From Lewinellaceae bacterium (GTDB lineage: Bacteria > Bacteroidota > Bacteroidia > Chitinophagales > Saprospiraceae), in NCBI GenBank assembly GCA_020636225.1, contig JACJYI010000003.1:799531-863530 (forward strand): a stretch of 64,000 nucleotides of DNA. The letters run 5' to 3'. The notes beneath the pieces were generated by a model. It saw only the letters and a program-made list of their open reading frames with translations, did not search any database and was not told the origin of the DNA. How positions within the stretch are numbered: position 1 is the stretch's first letter; each line of letters starts with the position of its first letter. This document shows positions 17,646 through 26,986 of this stretch, in pieces. A program made the translations under genes and the position numbers.

Positions 17646-17735
17646 GAAGGAATTTGATGGACCAACGGACGCACGAGACGTGTGCTCTGCGGCTATTGGT
17701 ACGTATTCATTATTGAAGGACAAAACAGATCTACT

Positions 17736-18356
17736 GTGAAAGGTCTTATTGGAAAGAAAATAGGTATGACCAGCATCTTTGATGCAACTGGTCGCAATCA
17801 AGCCGTAACGGTGATTGAACTGGGTCCCTGTGTGGTGACGCAAGTGAAGACAACGGATACGGATGGCTATGAAGCCCTGCAATTGGCTTTTGGCGATATG
17901 CGGGAGAAGAGTGCTTCTCAACCGCTCCGGGGGCATTTTGCTGCCGCTGGAACAAGCCCAAAGCGCAAGGTGGCTGAATTCAGGGACTTTGCCATTGACA
18001 AGGCGATTGGAGATACGATCCGAGTGGAGGAAGTATTCGAGGAGGGAGAGAAGATCAGTGCCGTCGGTACGTCAAAGGGAAAGGGTTTCCAGGGTGTTGT
18101 GAAGCGCCATGGATTTGGTGGTGTGGGTCAGCGTACCCACGGTCAGCACAACCGCGGACGTGCTCCTGGTTCGGTCGGTGCGTCATCATACCCTTCCAAG
18201 GTGTTCAAGGGCATGCGGATGGCCGGTCAGACCGGAAACCAACGTGTGAAGACCGGCAACCTTCGGGTTGTTCGGATCCTGCCCGAGCAAAATGTGATTC
18301 TGATTAAAGGAGCGGTTCCCGGTCATAAGGGGTCGTTCGTCATTCTTGAAAAATAA
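17736..18356 (+). CDS. rplC: 50S ribosomal protein L3
   Basis: 206 residues from a GTG start at 17736 (VKGLIGKKIGMTSIFD, the canonical L3 N-terminus). The open frame to 17682 adds residues not found in L3. Family features: KGKGFQGVVKRHGFGG and THGQHNRGRAPGSVGASSYP, containing the Gln that PrmB methylates in other bacteria. L3 is an early-assembly protein reaching to the peptidyl-transferase centre. It overlaps nothing and is followed by rplD 7 bases later. Confidence 0.95.
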   Translation: MKGLIGKKIGMTSIFDATGRNQAVTVIELGPCVVTQVKTTDTDGYEALQLAFGDMREKSASQPLRGHFAAAGTSPKRKVAEFRDFAIDKAIGDTIRVEEVFEEGEKISAVGTSKGKGFQGVVKRHGFGGVGQRTHGQHNRGRAPGSVGASSYPSKVFKGMRMAGQTGNQRVKTGNLRVVRILPEQNVILIKGAVPGHKGSFVILEK

Positions 18357-18363
18357 GCCGGCG

Positions 18364-18990
18364 ATGAAACTCAAGGTATATACGTTAGACGGCAAGGAAA
18401 CGGGACGGGAATTGGAACTCCCTTCTGAAATTTTCGGTGTAGAACCGAATGAGCATGTGGTGTATCTCGCGGTCAAGCAGTATCTCGCCAACCAGCGTCA
18501 GGGTACCGCCAAGTCCAAGGAGCGCAGTGAACTGTCCGGTTCGACGCGCAAGCTGCACCGCCAGAAGGGCACCGGTGGATCCCGAAAGGGTGACATCAAC
18601 AGCCCGACCTTTCGCGGAGGAGCTCGTGTGTTTGGACCTCGTCCGCGCAACCACAGCTTCCGTCTGAACAAGAAGGTCAAGTCGCTCGCACGGAAGTCTG
18701 CCCTGAGCAGCTTGTATGCCGATGGAGCCATCCGTATCATTGAGGATTTCGGACTGGATGCTCCCAAGACCGGTGCTTTGAAACAGATCATTGCCAATCA
18801 GGGCATGACTGCTTCCAAGACGATGTTCATCACTGCTGATTATGATATGAACCTGGTGCGTTCCAGCCGCAACTTGCCCAAGACAAGTGTGTGCGCCGCC
18901 AAGGATTTGAATACCTATGAACTCTTGAATGCCAATCATCTGCTGATCGCAGAGAATGCGGTAGCCAAGATTCGTGAAACCTTTGCATAA
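18364..18990 (+). CDS. rplD: 50S ribosomal protein L4
   Basis: 208 residues starting at 18364 (MKLKVYTLDGKETGREL). L4 motifs include RQGTAKSKERSELSGSTRK, KLHRQKGTGGSRKGDINSP and GGARVFGPRPRNHSFRLNKK, which form the extended loop lining the exit tunnel. In enterobacteria L4 autoregulates the S10 operon; whether it does here is unknown, but the structured region upstream of rplC is a candidate target. Confidence 0.96.
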   Translation: MKLKVYTLDGKETGRELELPSEIFGVEPNEHVVYLAVKQYLANQRQGTAKSKERSELSGSTRKLHRQKGTGGSRKGDINSPTFRGGARVFGPRPRNHSFRLNKKVKSLARKSALSSLYADGAIRIIEDFGLDAPKTGALKQIIANQGMTASKTMFITADYDMNLVRSSRNLPKTSVCAAKDLNTYELLNANHLLIAENAVAKIRETFA

Positions 18991-19002
18991 CCGGACCTGA
19001 TC

Positions 19003-19299
19003 ATGGGAAAACAGATTTTGATCAAACCGCTCATTACGGAGAAAGCCGAGCAACTGACCGAGAAGCGGAACCAGTTCACCTTCATCGTCAATCGCGATGC
19101 CAACAAGGTGGAGATCCGTAAGGCCATCGAGCAGATGTACAATGTCCATGTATCTTCTGTGAATACGGCCATCATGCCGGCGAAGACCCGGAATCGGAAT
19201 ACCAAGGCAGGCTTTATCCGTGGCCATGTGTCTTCGTACAAGAAGGCGATCGTGACATTGGCTGCGGGTGAGAACATTGATCTGTACGGTGATATTTAA
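19003..19299 (+). CDS. rplW: 50S ribosomal protein L23
   Basis: 98 residues with L23 hallmarks ILIKPLITEKAEQL, FIVNRDANKVEIRKAIEQMY and VSSVNTAIMPAKTRNRN. L23 sits at the tunnel exit and docks trigger factor and SRP. It begins 12 bases after rplD and ends 23 bases before rplB. Confidence 0.96.
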   Translation: MGKQILIKPLITEKAEQLTEKRNQFTFIVNRDANKVEIRKAIEQMYNVHVSSVNTAIMPAKTRNRNTKAGFIRGHVSSYKKAIVTLAAGENIDLYGDI

Positions 19300-19322
19300 T
19301 CGACAAGGCAAACCAGTAGACC

Positions 19323-20150
<828 letters not shown>

Positions 20151-20175
20151 TAAGTAGCGATAATCTTCCGTACCA

Positions 20176-20445
20176 ATGGCAAGATCAATTAAAAAAGGAC
20201 CTTATGTATTCTACAAGCTGCTGCAGAAAGTGCAGGTAGCCAAGGAATCCAGTAAGAAGCAAGTTATCAAGACCTGGAGCCGCGCATCCATGATCATCCC
20301 GGATATGGTGGGTGAGACCATCGCGGTGCACAATGGGAAAACCTTTGTACCGGTCTATGTGACGGAGAATATGGTTGGGCACAAGTTGGGTGAATTCGCC
20401 CCTACCCGGAACTTCCGGGGACATGCTGGTAACCGTAAGAAATAA
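20176..20445 (+). CDS. rpsS: 30S ribosomal protein S19
   Basis: 89 residues: MARSIKKGPYVFYKLLQKV, WSRASMIIPDMVGETIAVHN and the C-terminal EFAPTRNFRGHAGNRKK are all standard S19 sequence. It binds the 30S head with S13 and contacts the A-site finger. It lies between rplB and rplV with short gaps. Confidence 0.97.
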   Translation: MARSIKKGPYVFYKLLQKVQVAKESSKKQVIKTWSRASMIIPDMVGETIAVHNGKTFVPVYVTENMVGHKLGEFAPTRNFRGHAGNRKK

Positions 20446-20467
20446 AGAAGGTAAAAAACAGACTTCC

Positions 20468-20854
20468 ATGGAAGCGGTAGCAAAACTGAAAAATTGTCCA
20501 TTGTCAGCTCGCAAGATGCGACTGGTGGTTGATAATATCCGGGGTCGGAATGTAGTCGATGCCTTGAACATCCTGAAGTTCACTCGTAATGAGGCGGCTG
20601 TCTGGTTAGAAAAGGTGTTGCTGTCAGCGGTGGCAAACTGGGAAAACAAGACCGGTATGCAAAGTGCAGCTGACGAGTTCGATCTTTATGTCAAGACGGC
20701 ATTTTCTGACGAAGCGGGTATGCTGAAGCGTTTTCGTCCTGCACCTCACGGTCGGGCTCACCGGATTCGCAAGCGCAGTAACCACGTCACGCTGGTGGTG
20801 GCCAACCGTGTGCCACTGGAGCAGGATGCTGTTGTCGCCGGAGAAGAAGAATAA
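20468..20854 (+). CDS. rplV: 50S ribosomal protein L22
   Basis: 128 residues from the ATG at 20468 (MEAVAKLKNCPLSARKMRLV); a longer frame to 20375 overlaps rpsS and is rejected. L22 motifs: RLVVDNIRGRNVVDALNILK, KVLLSAVANWE and RFRPAPHGRAHRIRKRSNHV, the last forming the tunnel beta-hairpin where macrolide resistance changes occur in other species. A short acidic tail (VAGEEE) ends the protein. Confidence 0.96.
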   Translation: MEAVAKLKNCPLSARKMRLVVDNIRGRNVVDALNILKFTRNEAAVWLEKVLLSAVANWENKTGMQSAADEFDLYVKTAFSDEAGMLKRFRPAPHGRAHRIRKRSNHVTLVVANRVPLEQDAVVAGEEE

Positions 20855-20881
20855 TTAAGGAACTGATAAGAACCTGAATTC

Positions 20882-21667
20882 ATGGGTCAAAAGACAAATC
20901 CAATCGGTAACCGCCTCGGTATCATTCGCGGCTGGGAATCCAACTGGTTCGCCACCAAGGATTATGGCGACAAGGTTGTCGAAGATGAAAAGATTCGGAG
21001 GTACCTGCGTGCGCGTATCCAGAAGGGTGGTATTTCCCAGATCGTTATCGAGCGGACCCTCAAGCGGATCAGCGTAACGATTCACACCTCCCGTCCCGGT
21101 ATCATCATCGGTAAGGGTGGGCAGGAAGTCGATCGTGTTCGCGAGGAACTCAAGAAATTGTCCGGTAAGGATGTGCAGATCAACATTGTGGAGATCCGCA
21201 AGCCTGAACTGGATGCCTATATCGTCGGTGAATCCGTTGCCAAGCAGATCGAGGCGAGGATCAACTATCGTCGGGCGATCAAGATGTCCATTCAATCGAC
21301 CATGCGGGCAGGAGCCGAAGGGATCAAGGTTCGTATTGGCGGCCGGTTGAACGGTGCAGAGATCGCACGCCGTGAAGAGTACAAGGATGGCCGTACGCCA
21401 CTGCATACCTTCCGGGCGGATATCGATTATGCCCTGGTCGAGGCACAGACTGTCTACGGAAAGATCGGCATCAAGGTGTGGATTTGTAAGGGAGAAGTGC
21501 TGGGTAAGCGGGATCTGTCACCCCATGTCGGTGTTGAGACGGGCGGTGGAGGAGATCGTCGTCCAGGTGGCGGCGGAGATCGTCGCGGTGGCGGAGACCG
21601 TCGCGGTGGAGGAGATCGTCGCGGTGGAGGAGGAGATCGTCGTGGAGGAGGAGATCGTCGTCGTTAG
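20882..21667 (+). CDS. rpsC: 30S ribosomal protein S3 with a Gly/Arg/Asp repeat tail
   Basis: 261 residues. The first 220 are ordinary S3: MGQKTNPIGNRLGIIRGWES, a KH domain with HTSRPGIIIGKGGQEVDRV, and the C-terminal domain ending KRDLSPHVGVETG. The last 40 residues are a low-complexity tail built from repeats of the type GGGDRR (about six copies, 21540-21666), encoded by near-identical 12-15 base units. S3 is part of the mRNA entry tunnel helicase; an RGG-like tail there could add RNA binding. Many Bacteroidota S3 proteins have some tail, but this one is strikingly regular. Confidence 0.96.
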   Translation: MGQKTNPIGNRLGIIRGWESNWFATKDYGDKVVEDEKIRRYLRARIQKGGISQIVIERTLKRISVTIHTSRPGIIIGKGGQEVDRVREELKKLSGKDVQINIVEIRKPELDAYIVGESVAKQIEARINYRRAIKMSIQSTMRAGAEGIKVRIGGRLNGAEIARREEYKDGRTPLHTFRADIDYALVEAQTVYGKIGIKVWICKGEVLGKRDLSPHVGVETGGGGDRRPGGGGDRRGGGDRRGGGDRRGGGGDRRGGGDRRR

Positions 21668-21754
21668 TAATTACCACCAAAAACCGTTACCTTTGCCCTG
21701 CTTTTTTCGGGACGAGGGAGAAAATTGAGTTAAATACCGGGAAAACAACGCTTT

Positions 21755-22174
21755 ATGTTACAGCCCAAACGTCAAAAGTATCGCAAACAGCAAAAGGGGA
21801 GGATCAAGGGGATCGCCTATAAGGGGAGTAGTATCTCCTTCGGTTCCTTTGCCTTGAAGTCGCTGGATTCGGCGTATATCACCAACCGGCAGCTTGAAGC
21901 TGCGCGTATTGCCATGACCCGTTACATGAAACGGGAAGGAAAGGTGTGGATTCGGATTTTCCCGGACAAGCCGATCACTTCCAAGCCGTTGGAAGTTCGT
22001 ATGGGTAAAGGTAAGGGAGCTGTTGACCATTTCGTTGCGGTCGTGAAGCCGGGTCGTATCATGTTTGAGATCGATGGTGTTTCTCAGGAGATCGCGATTG
22101 AGGCATTGCGACTGGCTGCCCAGAAGCTGCCCGTCCATACCAAAACGGTCACCCGTCACGATTACGAAGCTTAA
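21755..22174 (+). CDS. rplP: 50S ribosomal protein L16
   Basis: 139 residues with L16 signatures: MLQPKRQKYRKQQKGRIKG, RQLEAARIAMTRYMKREGK, IRIFPDKPITSKPLEVRMGK and GKGAVDHFVAVVKPGRIMFE. L16 organises the A-site of the large subunit. It follows an 87-base gap after the rpsC tail. Confidence 0.97.
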   Translation: MLQPKRQKYRKQQKGRIKGIAYKGSSISFGSFALKSLDSAYITNRQLEAARIAMTRYMKREGKVWIRIFPDKPITSKPLEVRMGKGKGAVDHFVAVVKPGRIMFEIDGVSQEIAIEALRLAAQKLPVHTKTVTRHDYEA

Positions 22175-22194
22175 CCAGGAAAAGTAGCATAGCT

Positions 22195-22455
22195 ATGCCT
22201 AGCAAGAAAACCATAGAACTGCAGGAATTTTCCGATGCCGATCTGCTCAATGAGCTGAAGGAAACGGAAGTGCAGTTTCAGAAGTTAACATTCGACCACG
22301 CCATCAAGGGACTGGATAACCCAATGACGATCAGGGACGTACGTCGTGATATTGCCCGACTGCAGACGGAGGTACGCCGCCGTCAAATGGCTGGCATGTC
22401 CGAAGCGGAGATCGCCCAGCGTGACCGGATCCGCAATCGCAGGAAGAACAAGTAA
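22195..22455 (+). CDS. rpmC: 50S ribosomal protein L29
   Basis: 86 residues, longer than the usual 65-70. The core is standard L29 (LLNELKETEVQFQKLTFDHA, DVRRDIARLQTEVRRRQM), and the excess is a basic C-terminal tail (IAQRDRIRNRRKNK). L29 is a two-helix protein beside the tunnel exit. It sits between rplP and rpsQ. Confidence 0.95.
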   Translation: MPSKKTIELQEFSDADLLNELKETEVQFQKLTFDHAIKGLDNPMTIRDVRRDIARLQTEVRRRQMAGMSEAEIAQRDRIRNRRKNK

Positions 22456-22480
22456 AGCCTCGCTGTCAATCGAGAGACCT

Positions 22481-22741
22481 ATGACTGAAGTTAGAAAGCA
22501 AAGAAAGCAGCGTGTTGGAGTGGTCACGAGCAACAAGATGACCAAATCTATCACGGTATCCGTAGAGCGACGCTTGCGTCACCCGATCTATGGTAAGTTC
22601 GTCAAGAAGACGAAGAAGTTCATGGCCCATGACGAGAATGCCGAGTGTTCGATTGGCGATCTGGTGCGGATCATGGAGACACGTCCACTGAGCAAGCGGA
22701 AGCGCTGGCGTTTGGTGGAGGTATTGGAGAAAGCGAAATAA
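22481..22741 (+). CDS. rpsQ: 30S ribosomal protein S17
   Basis: 86 residues from the ATG at 22481 (MTEVRKQRKQRVGVVTSNKM). The frame open to 22346 overlaps rpmC and is rejected. The OB-fold motifs KSITVSVERRLRHPIYGKFV and ENAECSIGDLVRIMETRPLSKRKRWR (split normally) are typical. S17 binds 16S rRNA helices 7 and 11 early in 30S assembly. Confidence 0.96.
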   Translation: MTEVRKQRKQRVGVVTSNKMTKSITVSVERRLRHPIYGKFVKKTKKFMAHDENAECSIGDLVRIMETRPLSKRKRWRLVEVLEKAK

Positions 22742-22768
22742 TTATTGATCAGATAATAAGCGGAAGCG

Positions 22769-23134
22769 ATGATACAGCAAGAATCCCGGTTGAGAGTAGC
22801 GGATAACAGTGGTGCCAAGGAGGTACTCTGTATTCGGGTTCTCGGTGGTTCCCGTCGGCGTTATGCCTCCATTGGAGACAAGATCGTCGTGACGGTGAAA
22901 GATGCGACCCCCGGTGGTCTGAAGAAGGGTACGGTTTCGAAGGCCGTAATCGTTCGGACCAAGAAAGAGATCCGTCGTCGGGATGGTTCCTACATCCGTT
23001 TCGATGACAACGCCGTTGTCCTGCTCAATAATGCTGACGAACCCAGGGGTACACGGATTTTTGGTCCTGTGGCTCGTGAATTGCGGGATCGCGACTACAT
23101 GCGGATTGTATCACTCGCACCCGAAGTCCTTTAA
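22769..23134 (+). CDS. rplN: 50S ribosomal protein L14
   Basis: 121 residues with canonical L14: MIQQESRLRVADNSGAKEVL, RRRYASIGDKIVVTVKDATP and RGTRIFGPVARELRDRDYMR. L14 forms intersubunit bridges and is the docking site of RsfS. It has normal length and spacing in the operon. Confidence 0.97.
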   Translation: MIQQESRLRVADNSGAKEVLCIRVLGGSRRRYASIGDKIVVTVKDATPGGLKKGTVSKAVIVRTKKEIRRRDGSYIRFDDNAVVLLNNADEPRGTRIFGPVARELRDRDYMRIVSLAPEVL

Positions 23135-23155
23135 TTACAGAGAAAGAAAGCGGCC

Positions 23156-23512
23156 ATGGCTCAGCAAAAGAAATCAGTCAGTCAACAAAAGCGGTTCCAA
23201 CCCAAGCTCCATATCAAAAAAGGAGACCGGGTGCGTGTGATCGCAGGTTCTCAGAAAGGCAAGGAAGGAGAAGTCCTCCGGGTATTTCCTGAGAAGAACC
23301 GTGCGATTGTTGACAATGTCAATATTGTGAAGAAGCATGTCAAGCCAACTCAGAATGATCAGGGTGGTATTCATGAGATCGCAGCACCACTGCATCTCTC
23401 CAATCTGATGATCCTGGATCCCAAGACGAATGAACCCACACGGATCGGTCGTAAGGAGGTCGATGGCAAGCTTGTACGTTATTCGAAAAAAACCGGTGAA
23501 ATCATTCAGTGA
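23156..23512 (+). CDS. rplX: 50S ribosomal protein L24
   Basis: 118 residues. It contains the KOW motif (KKGDRVRVIAGSQKGKEGEV) and IVDNVNIVKKHVKPTQNDQG. L24 starts 50S assembly at the 5' end of 23S rRNA. Its TGA stop overlaps the rplE ATG by one base (ATG at 23512), indicating translational coupling. The N-terminus carries a short Gln/Ser-rich extension (QQKKSVSQQKRF). Confidence 0.96.
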   Translation: MAQQKKSVSQQKRFQPKLHIKKGDRVRVIAGSQKGKEGEVLRVFPEKNRAIVDNVNIVKKHVKPTQNDQGGIHEIAAPLHLSNLMILDPKTNEPTRIGRKEVDGKLVRYSKKTGEIIQ

Positions 23513-24072
23513 TGAGCTACCAACCGAGTCTAAGACAACACTATAAGGAGCATATCGTGCCCCTGTTGATGAAGCAGTTCAATTACAGCAACGTCATGCA
23601 GGTGCCTCGTCTCCTCAAGATCTCTATCAACCAGGGTGTTGGTGGAGCCACCCAGGACAAGAAGCTGGTGGATGCGGCCTTGAAGGAAATGACCACCATT
23701 GCTGGTCAGAAAGCCGTGCCGACCAAGGCGCGCAAGTCTGTGTCCAACTTCAAACTGCGAGAAGGGATGACCATTGGTGCAAGGGTTACCCTGCGCAATG
23801 AGCGGATGTATGAATTCATGGAGCGTTTGGTCGCTGTGGCTTTACCACGCGTTCGCGACTTCCGCGGAATCAATGACAAGTCCTTTGATGGCCGTGGTAA
23901 CTACACCATGGGTGTGACGGAACAAATCATCTTCCCGGAGATCGATATTGACAAGGTGGACAAGATCAGTGGCATGGATATCACGTTTGTGACCAGTGCC
24001 AAGACGGACGCCGAAGCTTTGGCCCTGCTCAAGGAACTGGGCATGCCATTCAAGAACCAACAACGCAATTGA
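23512..24072 (+). CDS. rplE: 50S ribosomal protein L5
   Basis: 186 residues from the ATG at 23512, which overlaps the rplX stop; a GTG one codon earlier is possible. L5 features: KISINQGVGGATQDKKLVDA, AVPTKARKSVSNFKLREGM, FRGINDKSFDGRGNYTMGVT and IFPEIDIDKVDKISGMDITF. L5 binds 5S rRNA and the P-site tRNA region. Confidence 0.97.
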   Translation: MSYQPSLRQHYKEHIVPLLMKQFNYSNVMQVPRLLKISINQGVGGATQDKKLVDAALKEMTTIAGQKAVPTKARKSVSNFKLREGMTIGARVTLRNERMYEFMERLVAVALPRVRDFRGINDKSFDGRGNYTMGVTEQIIFPEIDIDKVDKISGMDITFVTSAKTDAEALALLKELGMPFKNQQRN

Positions 24073-24082
24073 TCCTACGATT

Positions 24083-24352
24083 ATGGCTAAGAAATCCATC
24101 ATAGCACGTGAAGTCAAAAGGGCCCGTATGGTGAGCAAGTATGCTGACCTGCGTGCTAAGTTGAAAGAGGAAGGACGCTGGGACGAGCTGGACAAGCTGC
24201 CTCGCAACTCTTCCGCCAAGCGCATGCACAACCGGTGCAAACTGACCGGTCGCCCAAAAGGGTACATGCGGAAATTCGGTCTTTGTCGGGTGATGTTCCG
24301 TCAGATGGCCAACGAAGGTAAGATCCCAGGCGTCACGAAGGCTAGCTGGTAA
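24083..24352 (+). CDS. rpsN: 30S ribosomal protein S14 (zinc-free type)
   Basis: 89 residues from the ATG at 24083. The long form without the CxxC-x13-CxxC zinc site is seen: only two cysteines (NRCKLTGRPKGYMRKFGLCR). The C-terminal RVMFRQMANEGKIPGVTKAS is standard. Being zinc-independent, it needs no zinc-starvation paralogue. S14 completes the 30S head. Confidence 0.97.
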   Translation: MAKKSIIAREVKRARMVSKYADLRAKLKEEGRWDELDKLPRNSSAKRMHNRCKLTGRPKGYMRKFGLCRVMFRQMANEGKIPGVTKASW

Positions 24353-24382
24353 TTCACAATCAATTATTCGAATTCGCACATT

Positions 24383-24787
24383 ATGCTGATTCTCGACCCC
24401 ATAGCAGATTATTTGACCCGGATTCGCAACGCGCAAATGGCCGGTCACAGTACAGTGGAGATCCCTTCTTCGAAGATGAAGCGGGAGATGACCAAGATCC
24501 TGTACGACCACGGATTCATTGCGAAGTACAAGTTCGATTCCGAGTCGGGGAAGTTCGACACGATCAAGATCGCGTTGAAGTATGACCCCAGTACCCGGCA
24601 GCCGGTCATTCGTGAACTTGGACGGATCAGCCGTCCGGGATTGCGGAAGTATGTCAAGTCGACCGAGATCCCACGGATCATCAATGGTCTTGGATTGGCC
24701 ATCGTCTCTACATCCCATGGTGTATTGACCGACAAGCAGGCCCGGGAGCAGAATGTGGGTGGAGAATTGTTGTGTTATATCTATTAA
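24383..24787 (+). CDS. rpsH: 30S ribosomal protein S8
   Basis: 134 residues: DPIADYLTRIRNAQMAGHST, EIPSSKMKREMTKILYDHGF, ISRPGLRKYVKSTEIPRI and the C-terminal STSHGVLTDKQAREQNVGGE are S8 hallmarks. S8 organises the central domain of 16S rRNA and autoregulates the spc operon in E. coli; no such site was identified here. Confidence 0.97.
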   Translation: MLILDPIADYLTRIRNAQMAGHSTVEIPSSKMKREMTKILYDHGFIAKYKFDSESGKFDTIKIALKYDPSTRQPVIRELGRISRPGLRKYVKSTEIPRIINGLGLAIVSTSHGVLTDKQAREQNVGGELLCYIY

Positions 24788-24810
24788 TCTGAAGGTTAAA
24801 TCGCGAGACT

Positions 24811-25368
24811 ATGTCCCGGATAGGTAAAATGCCGATCACTATTCCCCAGGGAGTGGATGTCACGGTGGAGAAGAATAACCTGGTCAAAGTGAAGGGCCCC
24901 AAGGGCGAGCTTTACCAGCAGGTCGACAAGGACCTGGAGATTGTCATAGAAGATGGTGAACTTCAGATCAAGCGTCCGACGGAGCAGAAGCGTCATCGTG
25001 CCATGCACGGTCTTTACCGTTCTCTGGTCGCCAATATGGTTCAGGGGGTTTCCGAAGGCTTCACCCGCTCTCTGGAGCTGGTCGGTGTCGGTTACCGTTG
25101 CGCCAATACCGGTCAGTTGCTCGAGTTGGCCCTGGGTTATTCGCACCCGATCTATTTCTATGTTCCGGATGAGGTGAAACTCACGACGAAGATGGAAAAG
25201 GGTAGCAACCCGACCGTGATCCTTGAATCCTCCGACAAACAACTGATCGGGCAGATTGCGGCCAAGATCCGGGCATTCCGTAAGCCGGAGCCTTACAAAG
25301 GCAAAGGGGTACGCTATTCCGGTGAGGTGATCCGCCGTAAAGCTGGTAAAGCAGCTGCCAAGAAGTAA
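24811..25368 (+). CDS. rplF: 50S ribosomal protein L6
   Basis: 185 residues: MSRIGKMPITIPQGVDVTVE, LVKVKGPKGELYQQVDKDLE, GVGYRCANTGQLLELALGYS and C-terminal KPEPYKGKGVRYSGEVIRRK. Two repeated L6 domains are complete. L6 sits at the base of the L7/L12 stalk near the factor-binding site. Confidence 0.97.
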   Translation: MSRIGKMPITIPQGVDVTVEKNNLVKVKGPKGELYQQVDKDLEIVIEDGELQIKRPTEQKRHRAMHGLYRSLVANMVQGVSEGFTRSLELVGVGYRCANTGQLLELALGYSHPIYFYVPDEVKLTTKMEKGSNPTVILESSDKQLIGQIAAKIRAFRKPEPYKGKGVRYSGEVIRRKAGKAAAKK

Positions 25369-25398
25369 TTCTGCCACGATTCCAACTTATCGAAGAAC

Positions 25399-25752
25399 AT
25401 GAAATTTCAAAAAGAGAACCGGAGAAAGCGAATCCATTTTCGGATTCGGAACAAGATTCGCGGGAATGCAGAATGTCCCCGGATTTCTGTCTACCGGAGC
25501 AATACGCAGATCTATTGTCAGATCATCGATGACCTGAAGGGGCATACACTGGTTTCTGTTTCATCCAAGGACAATGCCGTGGAGAAGGGACAGAGCAAGG
25601 TCGAGCAGTCTCGTCAGGTTGGAAAGCTTCTGGCAGAAAAGGCAAAGGAAGCCAACATCCAGCGGGTCGTTTTTGACCGTTCGGGTTATCTCTATCATGG
25701 TCGCGTCAAGGCTCTTGCTGATGGCGCCCGCGAAGGCGGACTCCAATTCTAA
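25399..25752 (+). CDS. rplR: 50S ribosomal protein L18
   Basis: 117 residues: RRKRIHFRIRNKIRGNAECP, RISVYRSNTQIYCQIIDD and the C-terminal VVFDRSGYLYHGRVKALADG are standard. L18 binds 5S rRNA and brings it into the central protuberance with L5. Confidence 0.97.
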   Translation: MKFQKENRRKRIHFRIRNKIRGNAECPRISVYRSNTQIYCQIIDDLKGHTLVSVSSKDNAVEKGQSKVEQSRQVGKLLAEKAKEANIQRVVFDRSGYLYHGRVKALADGAREGGLQF

Positions 25753-25772
25753 GTTTTTAGGCACCAAGCAAC

Positions 25773-26291
25773 ATGGCAAAAAATCAAACAAACCGGGTAC
25801 GCCCGGCCGAAACAGAACTCAAGGAAAAGTTGGTGACACTGAATCGTGTGGCCAAGGTGACGAAGGGTGGACGGACGTTCAGCTTTGCCGCTGTAGTGGT
25901 TGTCGGTGACGGCAATGGTACGGTAGGCTATGGCCTGGGCAAGGCCCGTGACGTTCAGGAAGCCATCGCCAAGGCAGTGGATGATGCCAAGAAGGACCTG
26001 ATCAAGGTTCCGATCCTCAAGGGCACGATCCCACACGCGCAGAAGGGCAAGTACGGTGCAGGTCGCGTATTGATCAAGCCGGCCTCCCACGGAACGGGTG
26101 TTATCGCCGGTGGTGCCATGCGTGCGGTACTGGAAAGTGCCGGTTTCCATGATGTATTGGCCAAATCACACGGGTCGTCGAACCCTCACAATGTGATCAA
26201 GGCCACCCTGGATGCGCTGTCAAAGTTGCGCACCCCCTATGATATTGCCAAGGAGCGCGGTGTCAAGTTGGATCAACTTTTCAACGCTTGA
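25773..26291 (+). CDS. rpsE: 30S ribosomal protein S5
   Basis: 172 residues: KLVTLNRVAKVTKGGRTFSF, GYGLGKARDVQEAIAKAVDD, SHGTGVIAGGAMRAVLESAG and NPHNVIKATLDALSKL match S5. The protein helps decoding accuracy and mRNA entry. The N-terminal sequence before LVTLNRV is short and unremarkable. Confidence 0.97.
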   Translation: MAKNQTNRVRPAETELKEKLVTLNRVAKVTKGGRTFSFAAVVVVGDGNGTVGYGLGKARDVQEAIAKAVDDAKKDLIKVPILKGTIPHAQKGKYGAGRVLIKPASHGTGVIAGGAMRAVLESAGFHDVLAKSHGSSNPHNVIKATLDALSKLRTPYDIAKERGVKLDQLFNA

Positions 26292-26321
26292 GCATAGTTT
26301 TTGCAGATAAAGGGTCTACTT

Positions 26322-26501
26322 ATGAAAAAGATACGTGTTACTCAAATCCGAAGTGCCATTGATCGTCCTCAGCGTCAGAAGGATACGTTGATCGCATTGG
26401 GTCTTCGTCGGATCAATCGCTCTGCAGAACATGTGGCTACACCTCAGGTACTGGGGATGGTCGAGAAGGTCAAGCACCTGATCCAGGTCGAGGAAATCTG
26501 A
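26322..26501 (+). CDS. rpmD: 50S ribosomal protein L30
   Basis: 59 residues from the ATG at 26322 (MKKIRVTQIRSAIDRPQRQK); the frame to 26301 adds an unlikely extension. LGLRRINRSAEHVATPQVLG is the family core. L30 is a small rRNA-binding protein of the large subunit. Confidence 0.95.
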   Translation: MKKIRVTQIRSAIDRPQRQKDTLIALGLRRINRSAEHVATPQVLGMVEKVKHLIQVEEI

Positions 26502-26530
26502 ATCAGAAACTCTTTTAATAGCCAGTTGGA

Positions 26531-26977
26531 ATGAAACTTCATACAATAAAGCCCGCCAAGGGTGCAGTACAGAGTCGCAAGCGGATCGCTCGCGGTCAGG
26601 GTTCAGGTCGTGGTGGAACATCTACCAAGGGTCACAAGGGTGACAAGTCGCGTGCCGGTCACAAGGACAAGCGCGGATTTGAAGGTGGACAGATGCCCCT
26701 CCAGCGTGTATTCCCCAAGCGTGGGTTCAAGAACCCCAACCGGGTAGAATATGTGCCGGTCAACCTGGCTCGCTTGCAGACGATCGTCGACAAGCATGGT
26801 CTGACTGCCGTGACGCCGGAGATCCTGGCCGATCATAAGATCATCAAGCGTTCAGATCGCGTGAAGGTCCTTGCCTTCGGTGCCATCACCAGTAAGGTGA
26901 CACTGAAAGTGCATGCCATATCCGATAAGGCCAAAGCAGCGATTGAAGGGGCTGGTGGAAGTGTAGAACTCGTATAA
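26531..26977 (+). CDS. rplO: 50S ribosomal protein L15
   Basis: 148 residues: RKRIARGQGSGRGGTSTKGH, KSRAGHKDKRGFEGGQMPLQ and RVFPKRGFKNPN are the Gly/Arg-rich N-terminal arm; the globular part ends HAISDKAKAAIEGAGGSVEL. L15 binds 23S rRNA late in assembly. It is followed by secY after 9 bases. Confidence 0.97.
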   Translation: MKLHTIKPAKGAVQSRKRIARGQGSGRGGTSTKGHKGDKSRAGHKDKRGFEGGQMPLQRVFPKRGFKNPNRVEYVPVNLARLQTIVDKHGLTAVTPEILADHKIIKRSDRVKVLAFGAITSKVTLKVHAISDKAKAAIEGAGGSVELV

Positions 26978-26986
26978 TCCCAATCG

